Shown here piece by piece: positions 50,401 to 60,975 of a stretch of 64,000 nt of DNA (its first letter is position 1; each line of letters opens with the position of its first letter). Made by a program: the position numbers and the translations under genes. Under the pieces are notes generated by a model. It saw only the letters and a program-made list of their open reading frames with translations, did no database searches and had not been told where the DNA came from. The stretch comes from Paralithodes platypus (lineage: Eukaryota; Arthropoda; Malacostraca; Decapoda; Lithodidae). Where the stretch lies: contig CM064509.1 in NCBI GenBank assembly GCA_032716605.1, positions 44,309,120 to 44,373,119 of the forward strand. The letters run 5' to 3'.

Positions 50401-51370
50401 AACGTCGGGACAGGGCATGGGTGTTTTTAATATGAATGTATATTCCTGTTCATCATCTTTGTAGTTAGGAGTGTAGGACACGAGAGGGTTAGTGTACGTG
50501 AGGTGTGGAAAATGGTCAGTCTAGAAAAGGTAAATGGGTGGGTCCTGGAGCTGTTTAGCCCTGCGGGCTTGGGCCTGTCTGAAATGGCTGGCTCGGTCAG
50601 CTGGTCCTTTCGTTCTGTGGACCTTTCCTTTGGTGTTTCTGTGTGGTGTTCGTTCATGGCTTCTGTGGTGGGCTTCTCGTTCTGGGGCATTTTAGTATCC
50701 GAGCAAATAAACCAATGCCGAAGTGGGGAACAGCTCGGAACCCGGCTAGCATCGGCGGAAAAGAGATGGGTGAAGCGTAAATATTCGCATTTTGGCTCTT
50801 CATTTCAAATATTCATAGCGCAAAAAGTATTTGTCCTAGGAACTTCTAGTTTGTTTTATACTCATCAGCATTATTTGCCGTATTCATACAGCTTAAATTT
50901 AAAACCATACACTTTGTAGCAATGAAATAAATCGAAAATGTTATAAACCATATCTATTTTTTTTTTCGGTCACTGCAAGGAAACAATTGTGCATAGCTCG
51001 CGAACCGATTATGCTATAATTTTTTTTTTTTCACCATTGGAAAGAGCACAATTTAACGATTCTGGTGATATATACACTTATATACGAATCCGAGCAAATA
51101 ACGCAACCACGAGGTGGGGAACAGCTCGGAACCCGGCTAGCATCGGCGGAAAAGAGACGGGTGAAGCGTAAATATTCGCATTTTGGCTCTTCATTTCAAA
51201 TATTCATAGCGCAAAAAGTATTTGTCCTAGGAACTTCTAGTTTCTTTTATACTCATCAGCATTATTTGCCGAATTCATACAGCCTAAATTTAAAACCATA
51301 CACTTCGTAGCAACGAAATAAATTGAAAATGTTATAAACCATATCAATCAAAATAATTTTGTTTTTCGGT
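47483..51370. repeat. two direct repeats of about 390 bp near the piggyBac right end
   Basis: Unit 1 is 47,483-47,597 plus 50,700-50,977 (split by the 3.1-kb insertion). Unit 2 is 50,978-51,370. Both start GGAAACAATTG, contain GCATAGCTCGCGAACC, CCGAGCAAATAA, GGGGAACAGCTCGGAACCCG and GTTATAAACCATATC, and end TTTTTCGGTCACTGC. Confidence 0.85.
47598..50694. mobile_element. unclassified 3.1-kb insertion with GTATC target duplication
   Basis: Interrupts direct-repeat unit 1. GTATC lies on both sides (47,593-47,597 and 50,695-50,699) and unit 2 shows the uninterrupted site (CGAATCCGAGC). The ends show only a weak inverted match around ATGCCC. I see no LTR, no poly(A) and no ORF above 140 codons with recognisable motifs. 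Whether it is a non-autonomous DNA transposon or a degraded LTR element is open. Confidence 0.65.
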
Positions 51371-51763
51371 CACTGCTTGAGAACTATTGAAGATAAACAA
51401 TTTCTGTTTTCTGATTTGGAAAGAGGAGAAAAAATACTATTATTTGAGCAAAAACAAATATATGGTCATCACTCACAATTTAGAGCTAGGACGGTGTGAA
51501 GACAATTGCATGGGAAATAATTGTATTCTGGACTCATTTACACTTTCATATTTCGATTTATTTACATGTTTTTTTTTTGTTATCATGTACTATAAATATT
51601 CCTCTTCCCATTGACATATGATACATCACAATAAACAGCATTCTGGTGGATGAAAATACAGAAAAACACAAGGCTTCGAAAACTCGCCAAGCCTCATATT
51701 TCACGGCAAATTAGAGAATGTCTTACCGTAAGTTAGATAATTAAGTTGCTGGATGCGGGAGGG

Positions 51764-52966
51764 TTAAGAGTCTCTCTGGCAGACGTTTGATTAGTCTTTA
51801 TATAATTCTTCAATAACTTCAATGACGAAGGGCTCGTTAGAGAATAAGATATGAGAAACGGCAGTTCTCCTCACGCCTCTGCTTCTCCAAGACCTCACCA
51901 TGGGTCACCCTGAGTTTGTGTCCTGACTTGTATAACTATCTCTCTCTAGATAAGTATTATTATGTTGTATTGTATGATTATGTTGTATTGTGTGAATGTA
52001 AGGATAGATGTATAAAGTGTAATTTATATGTAAATAATATCCATACTTTTAACCCTTATTTAGCGGCGAGCAACATAAGTCGAGTTAAATAAAGCTGGAC
52101 TATGTGGCGGCGCTCGACATAACTCGAGTGGCAATTTCAGCACGTAATGTGGCTGAGAGAGAGAGACAAGTGGTGGCAGGAGACTAGCGAGCGTATGACT
52201 GCTCCAGGCCACCGCGGCGAACCTACTGACACAAATCTCAGCTCCCTCCTCCCTCTCTCACTCGCTACATACTCAATTATGTACTGAAAGTACCGAATTA
52301 CCTGCTTTTTGCACTCGCGTTGCACGGTTATTGCAAGAAAACTATCCATCATACAAGGATCGTTATGGTGTCATTCGAAAGCTCTGTTTATGCCCTTTCA
52401 GGGATAGGTACTTGTTTTACGTTCTGGGTCTTATTTAGGCATGAAAATGATCACGTAAACAGCCCTATTTTGGCTAAAAACACCCCGCTGTGCGGTACAC
52501 ATAAATAAACCGCATAGGCCGCTCGTAAGGTGTTAAATTATCTTTTCATCCATACCTACCTTATTTATTTTCATGTAGTATCTTTCAAATTAACTTAAAG
52601 ATTTAAATACTTTAAATATTCTGTGGTTCTAAAAGGAAGTAAACGGTAATTAATTATTTTTGTACAGTAAACTAAAGTGGATACTTGAATACCTTACATA
52701 TAAATCCTAAAGGATTTACGAAAGCATAAGTTATTCTACTGACATTTAAAGTAAACTTAATAATATCAATTATATGATTCTGATTGACTTGTTGTATAGT
52801 TGTATAGTGTTGTAGGGTTTCGCTGGAGGATAATATTAACCTTGCAGTCTAGTTTTGGGTGGTTAACTTCCATTCTTATAATACCACGGTGATAAGTTGT
52901 GTTGCCTTTTCATTGGAGTTAATCATATATTCATGGTGTTGTGCGTTTGAACCCTAGTCCGTAACA
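51764..52966 (+). repeat. gypsy-2 5' LTR, right portion (left portion is 37,082-37,326)
   Basis: Together with 37,082-37,326 it reconstitutes the LTR seen whole at 59,123-60,138. It lacks about 105 bp present in the 3' LTR (around 59,405-59,510) and has about 45 bp (52,552-52,600) that the 3' LTR lacks. Ends GTAACA at 52,966. Confidence 0.9.
52053..52532 (+). mobile_element. piggyBac-type MITE, 0.48-kb family, copy 2
   Basis: TTAA at 52,049-52,052 and 52,533-52,536. Ends CCCTTATTTAGCGGC and, inverted, CACCTTACGAGCGGCC. The empty site TTTTAAATTATC is in the 3' LTR at about 59,748. Non-coding. Same family as 29,920-30,406. Confidence 0.88.
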
Positions 52967-52971
52967 TTATA

Positions 52972-52990
52972 TGGGGGCCTGTCCGGGATT
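52972..52990 (+). promoter_or_regulatory. gypsy-2 primer-binding site, tRNA-Pro-like
   Basis: TGGGGGCCTGTCCGGGAT starts 5 bp after the LTR and matches the classical proline-tRNA primer site (complement of the tRNA 3' end) except for two adjacent bases. The position and CCA-complementary TGG fit a primer-binding site. Confidence 0.65.
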
Positions 52991-53128
52991 ACCTTTTTGC
53001 TTTTATACAACAGTTAATTGTTTTATTAGTGGTCAACTATGAATACTTATGATTTTGTGTGTCCTGTTTTGGTGTGAACCATTTTCTTTGTTGTGTGCAC
53101 TCTTGAACATCTCCTCTTCTAAGACTGT

Positions 53129-54345
53129 TTGCTCTGTTTAGATTTCAATATGGAGTTTAATTTTGGTGAGTTTGTTGAGAAACCTTCTTTGAGTACCTTG
53201 ACTGTATCCCAGATAAAGAAAACTGATTGGATTGCATTAGCCGTCAAATATGGAGTTGCTCACAAATCCAGTATGACTAAAGCTGAGGTAAAGAATTGTG
53301 TTATCGATAAATTGGTAATTGATGAGTTGCTACCACTTGAATCAATGATGATGGAGGTAGCGCATCATTGCTTATGATTAAAAAGATGGAATTAGAGGAG
53401 GCAGCAAGATAGAGAGAGCATGAAAGAAAAATGAAAGCCCAAGAAAATGCTCAAAAGGAGCAAGATCGATTACCAAGAGAACAAGATCGATTACATGAAC
53501 TTGAAGTATTGAGACTGAAGAGTGAAGAAAGTGTGAAAGACAGAGAAGTGAATGCAAAGAAATTTTCTCTGACCTAGGAAATCAGTTAGAATTTATGCCA
53601 AAATTTGATGAAACTGATGTTGAGAATTTCTTCAATCTCTTTGAGCGTGTAGCAAGCCAGCTTAAATGGCCAAAAGACCAGTGGAGTTTTTTTTCCCAAA
53701 CCGCTTTCATAGGTAAAGCAAAGTTGATTTACGCTAATCTCCCTAGTGATAGCATACCTTATGATGATCTAAATAAAGACTATCTTGGAGGTTTATGACC
53801 AGGTTCCTGAAACTTATAGACAGAATTTCCGTAATCTAAAGAAGGAAGAGAAACAAACCTATCTGGAGTGTGTCAACGAAAAGTAAAGGCTCTTTAATGC
53901 TTGGTTGAGGGCCAGTAAAGTAACTACTTTTGAACAACTCTGTCAGCTGGTTGTGCTAGAAGAAATTTTCCGCAGAGTTCCATATTCCTTGAAATTGTAT
54001 CTACAAGAGAGAGAAGTTACTAATGTAAACAAGGCAGCCACTTTGGCTGAAAATTACAGGTTGACTCATGGTGACTCTTTTTTCAGGCAAAAGCAGAAGG
54101 GGACTGACTCGTCTAGGAGTACTAGTGTCTCTAGCGGCAGTTTCCGAGGTGGTGGTGGAACTCGTGTAACAGGTGATGGGAATGGTTCTGGTGGCTCCCA
54201 GCCATCTACTAGGGTTACTTCTGGGAGCACTGTATCTGGTAAGACTGAACTAGGTAAAACCCCAAACTCATCCAAACTAACTTACTTAGATTTGTGCTTA
54301 TTGTAAACAAACCGGTCATCACATTAGGGACTGTCCTAAACTTAT
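53129..54345 (+). pseudogene. gypsy-2 gag with SCAN-like capsid region and CCHC knuckle
   Basis: Pieces in different frames. The N-terminus is MEFNFGEFVEKPSLSTLTVS (53,150). A Lys/Glu-rich coiled-coil-like stretch spans 53,380-53,575. The capsid part is FDETDVENFFNLFERVASQ (53,595-53,798), then RASKVTTFEQLCQLVVLEEI (53,905-54,060), which resembles the SCAN-like block of the first gypsy element. A Gly/Ser-rich linker follows, then in another frame CAYCKQTGHHIRDCP near 54,295-54,340, a CCHC knuckle. Stops or shifts near 53,375, 53,400, 53,798, 53,884 and 54,300. Confidence 0.8.
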
Positions 54346-54400
54346 AGGCAGGGAAAGATACCCAGAACAAATTCTGGCTACTTCTAGCATTCCTTCTAAC

Positions 54401-55965
54401 TTGCCTACCAGTGAACCAGCTACTTCTAGTTCTAACCAAATTTCTAAACTGACTGTTTTGAGTGCCCGTCCTAATAACCCCACAGAGCCTCAAGACAGTG
54501 TTCTAGCTGGTGGTGACCTTCCTAGCTGTTCTGTTGATCAGTTTCAACCCTTTCGTTCTATAGGAACAGTTTCTTTTTCTGACATTTCCACTAAATATCC
54601 CATTCAAGTACTTAGGGACACAGGAGCCTCTCATAGCCTCATGTTAACAGGCGTGGTGCCTGATTTGGAGGACTGTTATTTGGCCCAGAGTGTTCTGATC
54701 AATGGAGTTAGTGGGTGTATTACTGTTCCTCTGGCTAAGGTTTATTTGAATACTGAGTTAGCTAGTGGTTACTTCACTGTAGGAGTTCAAGAGTCACTAC
54801 CTGAGAAAGGAGTGAACTTTCTGTTAGGGAATGATATTGCAGGTGGAAAAGTTGTACCTGACCCCATTGTAGTTTCGTCTCCCTCATTATAAGAACATAA
54901 GAACATAAGAAAATGGGAGTCTGCAGAAAGCCGATTTTCCTAAGCAAGGCAGATCCCTGTCCCACACAACCCCAATTCAATTACAAAGCCCAATTATAGG
55001 CTTCACACTCTAATACCCTGAGGATCATCTTACCAAAACGGTTAGAGATTAACGCAGGATTATGGGGGTCTGCAGAGCGCTGATTGGCCCAACCCGGCTG
55101 ATCCCCCTTCACACCCTACCCTTCTCGTCCATATGCTTATCCAATTTTATCTTAAAGCTCCCTACAGTTTTAGATCCCACTATAGCACTTGGTAGTCCAT
55201 TCCACCCATCTACAACTCTGTTACCAAACCAATATTTGCCTATATCTTTTCTGAAACAAAATTTATCTAATTTGAAACCATTGGTACGAGTTCTTTCGCT
55301 ATCACTGAGCTTTAGTACATTTGTCATGTCCCCTTTGTTAATCCCACTAACCCACTTGAACACCTCTATCATATCCCCTCTAACTCTGCGTCTCTCTAAC
55401 GAATGTAAACCTAATTTCTTCAACCTTTCTTCATACAAAAGATTTCTAATATTATGGATCATTTTTGTCATTCTACGCTGTACTCTCTCCAATGAATCTA
55501 TGTCCAATCTGTAATAAGGACACCAAAATTGGACAGCATAATCCATATGGGGTCTCACTAATGACAAGTAAATTATTAAGATAACATCAGCAGTTCTGTT
55601 ACTCACACTCCTAGAGATGAACCCGAGAATCCTGTTTGCCTCCTGTTTGCCTTATATTATGTAATAACACAGAACAGCTGGAAAAGGACTATCCTTATTT
55701 GTTCCCTTCTTGTGTAATGACTAGGAGCATGGCAGCTCAACAGAATGACAGTAAAGATAGCACTAATTGTGTGGATGTTGATATCTCACACCTATTTTCT
55801 GATAATGACCCTTCTGAGGTGTTAACTTCTCCAGAGGAACTAAGTAACATACCAATTGATTCTAACACTCTTAAAGAAGCCCAAGTAAAAGACTCTGAGT
55901 TAGCACCATTCTTTGACAAGGCTGTCGAGGATTCTGAGTTAGTGAACTTTCCCAAATGCTTTTAA
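54401..55965 (+). pseudogene. gypsy-2 protease and linker, split by a CR1 fragment
   Basis: The frame 54,401-54,892 holds the aspartic protease with LRDTGASHSLM (catalytic Asp) and VNFLLGNDIAGG. It is interrupted by the CR1 fragment (54,891-55,655) and resumes in frame after one copy of the ATTAT duplication, with CNNTEQLEKDYPYLF and CVMTRSMAAQQ to a stop at 55,965. The acidic linker in front of integrase matches the layout of the first gypsy element. Confidence 0.85.
54891..55655 (-). mobile_element. CR1 3' fragment inserted in gypsy-2 with ATTAT duplication
   Basis: Minus-strand ORF 55,606-55,109 is a CR1 pol C-terminus: LSLVRPHMDYAVQFWCPYY, LERVQRRMTKMIHNIRN, WFGNRVVDGWNGLP. The 3' end at 54,891-54,910 consists of a TAAGAACA repeat, typical of CR1 tails. 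ATTAT lies on both sides (54,886-54,890 and 55,656-55,660). It is 5' truncated, as usual, and divergent from the CR1 at 31-35 kb. Confidence 0.88.
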
Positions 55966-57381
55966 GTGAGGAACGGTATCCTAATGAGAAAATACAGACC
56001 TCCTAAAGTACCAGCTAATGAAACTTGGCAAGATACCACCAGGTGGTTATACCTACTATGTTCAGATCTCTTATCATATCAGTGGGTCATGACCTCAGTG
56101 GTGGACATTTAGGTGTTAACAAAACTTATACCAAAATCTCCAAGGACTTCTTCTGGCCTAAAATGAAGCAATCTGTTGCCTACTACTGTAAAACATGTCA
56201 TGGGTGCCAAATAGCTGGAAAACCAAATCAGCAAATAAAACCTGCACCATTAAATCCAATTCCAGTAACAGAGGAACCTTTCAGTAAAGTAATCATTGAT
56301 TGTTTTGGTCCCTTGCCTAAAATACGCAGTGGAAATGAGTATTTGCTGACGGTTATGTGTTCTACCACTAGGTATCAAGAGGTTTTTCCATTGAGGCGAA
56401 TAACTTCCAAGAATATCGTGAAAGCCCTTAGTAAATTCTTCACTCAGTATGGAATTCCTCGTATTGTCCAATCTGACCTAGGTAGCAATTTCACTTCCAA
56501 ACTTTTCAAACAAACTATGGATGAGTTGGGAGTGCGCCAGTACCATTCCACAGCCTGTAGACCAGAGTCCCGAGGTGCATTAGAACGCCTACATCAAACT
56601 CTCAAGTCAATGTTGACAAAGTATTGCGAGGAAAATAATGCAGATTGGGATGAAGGTATTCATTTTGTGTTGTATGCTGTAAGGAGTAGTGTACAAGATT
56701 CCCTTGGTTTTTCACTTTTTGAGTTAGTGTATGGTCATGAGGTTAGAGGTCCTCTTAAAGTTCTAAAAGAATCTTGGTTAGATACACATTCCAGTAAACC
56801 TTTTCTTACCTATGTTCATCAGTTTAGACAAATATTAAAAACTGCTATAGAACATGCAATGCAAAACCTGAAGGATTCTCAAGTAACAATGAAAGACAAT
56901 TTTGACAGGAAAGCTGTTGCCAGAGAGTTTAAGCCATGTGATCTTGTGTTAGCCTTTCTGCAAACCCCTAAGAAACCTTTACAAAGTAAGTTTCATGGTC
57001 CATATGTGATAAAACGAAAGACCAGTAATGTAAATTATGTCCTGAAAACTCCTGACAGACAAAAGGCAGAGAGACTGATACATGTGAACCTGATAAAGCC
57101 ATACTTTGTAAGAGATCCTGGTAATGATGCCCCTGTATTGAACGTGGATGTAGCAAACTCTGTTATTGCGGATGAAGAAGATATTTCTTTGCCTTCGGAC
57201 ACGAAATTGCAAAACTCTGATTTCTTGTCTAATCCTCATCTAAAATTCCAGCACTTGCCGCCTGACCAGAGTGGTGACTTGGAATCCCTGCTTAATGAGT
57301 TTCCACAGCTGTTTGGCGATGTACCCCGTCAGTGCCCTCTGGTTGAGCATGATGTGGTGTTGGTCGACGGTGCTCGTCCCA
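55966..57381 (+). pseudogene. gypsy-2 integrase, located before reverse transcriptase
   Basis: The ORF 56,025-57,404 contains the zinc-binding HHCC (GHDLSGGHLGVNK, CKTCHGCQIAGKPNQ), the catalytic core Asp in VIIDCFGPLPK, Asp in VQSDLGSNFTS (usual DQG is DLG here), Glu in PESRGALERLH, and a C-terminal barrel-like region (HGPYVIKRKTSNVNYVL). Integrase joins cDNA to the target. The first residues (55,966-56,024) are frameshifted. It ends at the MITE inserted at 57,382. Confidence 0.9.
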
Positions 57382-57385
57382 TTAA

Positions 57386-57823
57386 CCCGTGGAGCCCCGG
57401 CTAGTTTTGTAATGTTTGCGCACCAGAACCCGGCCGGTTTTCAAAAAATGGTTTTATTCCAGAAACAATAGCGAATGGGTTAGGAATGAAGGAAAAAACA
57501 CGAAAAACCGCTCAAAAAGCTTAAAAAATGGTCCTACAGAGCCCCCGAAAACGGATTTTATAAGAGTAAAAAATTGAAGGCAATTATCCCAAAAAAACAG
57601 GTTATTGCGCGCTCGCGCACACGCACGTGGACTTTGAGAGTTTTCAACCATCGGCACGGTTGCGTGGGATGCGTACACAGTTCCCATACAAATCTGAGCC
57701 CTCTTGAGTGGCTACACCTGAGGTTACGGTCGGCGCAATTAGGGTGACGCGCCAGGCGCGTCTCTGGGGCTGTGCGTTACATACATCGCCGACGCATCAG
57801 GCGCGTCGCTGGGGCTGTACGGG
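57386..57823. mobile_element. piggyBac-type MITE (438 bp) between integrase and RT of gypsy-2
   Basis: TTAA at 57,382-57,385 and 57,824-57,827. Ends CCCGTGGAGCCCCGG and, inverted, CCCGTACAGCCCCAG. A subterminal motif GGCGCGTCKCTGGGGCTGTRCG occurs twice (about 57,755 and 57,799). No ORF of note. A third, distinct TTAA family by sequence. Confidence 0.85.
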
Positions 57824-57827
57824 TTAA

Positions 57828-59073
57828 GCAGCATCCCTACCGCGCCAGTCCATGGAAGCGGTAGGCCCTGAGGAAGGAGGTGCAGTTCCTGATGGATCAT
57901 GGCCTGGTGGAGAAGAGTGACAGCGAGTGGGCTTCACCATGCCTGTTAGTGGACAAGCCGGATGGATCGTTCCGGATGTGCACTGACTACCGCCAGGTTA
58001 ACCAACTAACCGGTCAGGACTGCTACCCTCTTCCTCGGATTGACGACCTTATCGACCAACTGGGGGACGCCAACTACATTACCAAGATCGACTTATTGCG
58101 TGGGTACTACCAGGTCCGGCTGACTGAGCGTGCCAAACGAATCTCTGCGTTTGTCACCCCTGACGGCTTATACCACTACACCGTCATGCCCTTTGGGATG
58201 GTTAACGCACCAGCAACCTTCCAACGGCTGATTCATCGGGTGACAGAGGGACTCGTCGGGGTGCAATCTTACTTGGACGATCTGGTAGTATACAGCAAAT
58301 CATGGGAAGATCACCAACTTCAACTACGCACCCTATTCTACAACCTGGCTGAAGCACATTTAACAGTAAACTTGGCCAAGAGTGAGTTTGGACATGCCAA
58401 CGTAATATTCCTGGGTCATGTGCTTGGGCAAGGTGAGGTTAGCCCAGTATCTGCCAAAGTGGAAGTCATTGAGTCACTGCCTGTTCCTCATGATCGTAAG
58501 GTACTAATGCGCTTCATGGGCATGAGTGGGTATTATCGGCATTTTGTGCCCAATTTTTCTGACCTCTCTGCACCTTTAACAGACTTAGTTAGTCCAAAGA
58601 AGAAGTTTGTGTGGACTCAGGAATGCCAGGACGCTTTCGTGAAAATCCGTGCCCTTCTCACAAATGCGCCCATACTAAAATCTCCTCAATTCACCAAGCC
58701 GTTCATCTTTCAAATAGACGCCAGTGATGTGAGAGCAGGGGCTGTATTGTTACAGTATAGCGAGAATGAAGTATTACATCCTGTTTCCTACGCATCCACA
58801 AAGTTCAAACCATACCAGAAACATTATAGTACTATTGAGAAAGAGTGCTTTGCATTATTGTTTGCCATTGATAAGTTTAATGTGTACTTGAATGGTTCTT
58901 GCTTTCCTATAGATGTGTTTACTGATCATAATCCCCTCAAATTTCTGCATAAGATGAAAAACTCTAACCAGCGTCTCATGAGGTGGGCTTTGGCATTGCA
59001 GCCTTACAAGCTGCACATTTTTCATATCAGGGGGAAAAACAATATAATTGCAGACATGTTATCTAGGACTTAG
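57828..59073 (+). pseudogene. gypsy-2 reverse transcriptase and RNase H
   Basis: After the MITE the frame resumes with an in-frame TAG near 57,864, then is open to 59,073: VEKSDSEWASPCLLVDKPDG, FRMCTDYRQVNQLT, KIDLLRGYYQV, TVMPFGMVNAPATFQRL, the catalytic SYLDDLVVY near 58,270, GMSGYYRHFVPNFSDLSAPL, RNase H FQIDASDVRAGAVLL, STIEKECFAL and VFTDHNPLKFL, and the typical end NNIIADMLSRT. It lies downstream of integrase. Catalytic residues are intact despite upstream lesions. Confidence 0.92.
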
Positions 59074-59108
59074 AATATTTTGATTTACAATGTTTCCCTT
59101 ATAAATCT

Positions 59109-59122
59109 CTTAATGGGAGAGG
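59109..59122 (+). promoter_or_regulatory. gypsy-2 polypurine tract
   Basis: TTAATGGGAGAGG directly before TGTTATG of the 3' LTR. Confidence 0.75.
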
Positions 59123-60138
59123 TGTTATGTATTGCCTTAATTAAACTAATTGCTGGTGGGATATAGTTAACTAATTAATAGTGGGTATATGTGACTATTT
59201 ATTTGTACATAGGAAGGCCTTTAGGAAATAATATAACTTCGGGGAACAAATTTTGTGTTCAGAGTGTACTGTAGCCTACTAGCAAGACATCTTTTGCCCC
59301 AGGCCATAAACGCCGGCAGATTGTGGCGCCAAGCGCGCACCTTCCCCCTCTCACCTGCTTGTTTAAGAGTCTCTCTGGCAGACGTATGATTAATCTTTAT
59401 ATAATTCGTGATTTAATGTTCTTACTCTTCATTTATATATTTTAATGAAGTATTCTATATTATTATTAGTTTAGTTAATTTGTTTGATTGTAGAGAGAAT
59501 AGTCCAGTACGATAACTTCAATGACGAAGGGCTCGATAGAGAATAAGATTTGAGAAACGGCAGTTCTCCTCACGCCTCTGCTTCTCCAAGACCTCACCAT
59601 GGGTCACCCTGAGTTTGTGTCCTGACTTGTATAACTATCTCTCTCTAGATAAGTATTATTATGTTGTATTGTATGATTATGTTGTATTGTGTGAATGTAA
59701 GGATAGATGTATAAAGTGTAATTTATATGTAAATAATATCCATACTTTTAAATTATCTTTTCACCCATATAAAGATTTAAATACTTTAAATATTCTGTGA
59801 TTCTAAAAGAAAGTAAACGGTAATTAATTATTTTTGTACAGTAAACTAAAGTGGATACTTGAATACCTTACATATAAATCCTAAAGGATTTACGAAAGCA
59901 TAAGTTATTCTACTGACATTTAAAGTAAACTTAATAATATCAATTATATGATTCTGATTGACTTGTTGTATAGTTTTATAGTGTTGTAGGGTTTCGCTGG
60001 AGGATAATATTAACCTTGCAGTCTAGTTTTGGGTGGTTAACTTCCATTCTTATAATACCACGGTGATAAGTTGTTGCCTTTTCATTGGAGTTAATCATTT
60101 ATTCATGGTGTTGTGGGTTTGAACCCTAGTCCGTAACA
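59123..60138 (+). repeat. gypsy-2 3' LTR (complete, with two empty TTAA sites)
   Basis: 1,016 bp, TG...CA. It preserves single TTAA tetranucleotides where the 5' LTR has the 14.4-kb piggyBac (about 59,364) and the 480-bp MITE (about 59,748). Both insertions therefore came after the gypsy integration. Confidence 0.93.
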
Positions 60139-60306
60139 TATCGTATTCCTATTCCATATTTCCTTTGCAATACCTCCCTTTCACTCTATCTCACTCCCTC
60201 TTTGCCACCACCACCAGAACCACATCTCACCCTCTCCCTGCCTCCCAGTCTGTCCCCCCCCCCCACACTCACACACACTATCCTTCTCTCTCTCTCTCTC
60301 TGTTCG

Positions 60307-60725
60307 TGTGTGTGTTCCAGTCTGCCATATCTATACTGATCTATTTTGAAGCCTTCCCTGAACTTCAATTTTGCTAATAATAGGAACTGCACTACCTAAT
60401 AACTAATGGTTCACACCGGTAGATATACTTACTCATGCCAAAGAAAATATTGCATATGTTTATTCTCAATAGTGTGGAATTAAGGATTTTAAATAATGCG
60501 AAATGATGCGAACAAATATCAAATAACTACAAGAAAGTAACCAACAAAGAAAGCTTCCTGGATTGCTTCACACACAATGTAATGCTTCAGTGTGTTCGTG
60601 TGTGCGTTTCCATCTCCCCCCCAACCCCACCCCTAACCATCACTGTGGGCCGCCGTCCAGTAAGAGTCCTGGCCTCACCTCTTGCCAGAGAGGAGTGGGC
60701 TAGAGGCTATGGTATCAGAGTGTAC
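60307..60725 (-). repeat. unclassified interspersed repeat, inverted copy (left arm)
   Basis: Its reverse complement matches 61,161-61,225 continued at 63,346-63,452 and 63,769-64,000, ending in ...GACTGGAACACACA at the window edge. 36,313-36,520 is a third partial copy. No coding capacity recognised. Confidence 0.85.
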
Positions 60726-60732
60726 ATGATTA

Positions 60733-60975
60733 GATTAATATCCATAATTCGAAAATGGATATTAATCGTGATCGTGTACTTGACCTATAACTGTATAGGT
60801 GGTGTAATGGTTTAGCTCGAACGTTCCTTGATTTTGGCCCTGTCACTCTTTCAATTCTGGGGTAGGCACTCGCTGCAGGCAGCTATGCCTTTTGTCTCCC
60901 TCATTCACATAGAAAAAACAAAGGATGCTTTCGTTCTGGTTATGGTGTCCCAAGTTCGAATCCCGGGATGATCAT
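60733..60975 (+). mobile_element. tRNA-derived SINE-like unit split by a LINE tail
   Basis: A 13-bp perfect palindrome (GATTAATATCCAT 60,733-60,745 with its complement 60,755-60,767), then A-box-like GGTGGTGTAATGGTT (60,799-60,812), then, after the inserted LINE tail, AAGGATGC and a B box GTTCGAATCCC (60,954-60,964). With the tail removed the box spacing is about that of a tRNA. Same family as 11,348-11,470. Confidence 0.6.
60813..60920 (+). mobile_element. 3' tail of the Jockey/CR1-like LINE
   Basis: GCTCGAACGTTCCTTGATTT, CCCTGTCACTCTTTCAA, GCACTCGCTGCAGGCAG and TCACATAGAAAAAAC match the last 105 bp of the LINE copies ending at 8918 and 35,762. Extreme 5' truncation is usual for LINEs. Confidence 0.85.

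Noticed and set aside
47598..50694. Interpretation of the 3.1-kb insertion as an LTR element
   Set aside because: The two ends do not repeat each other directly and lack TG...CA termini, so no LTR pair can be supported.
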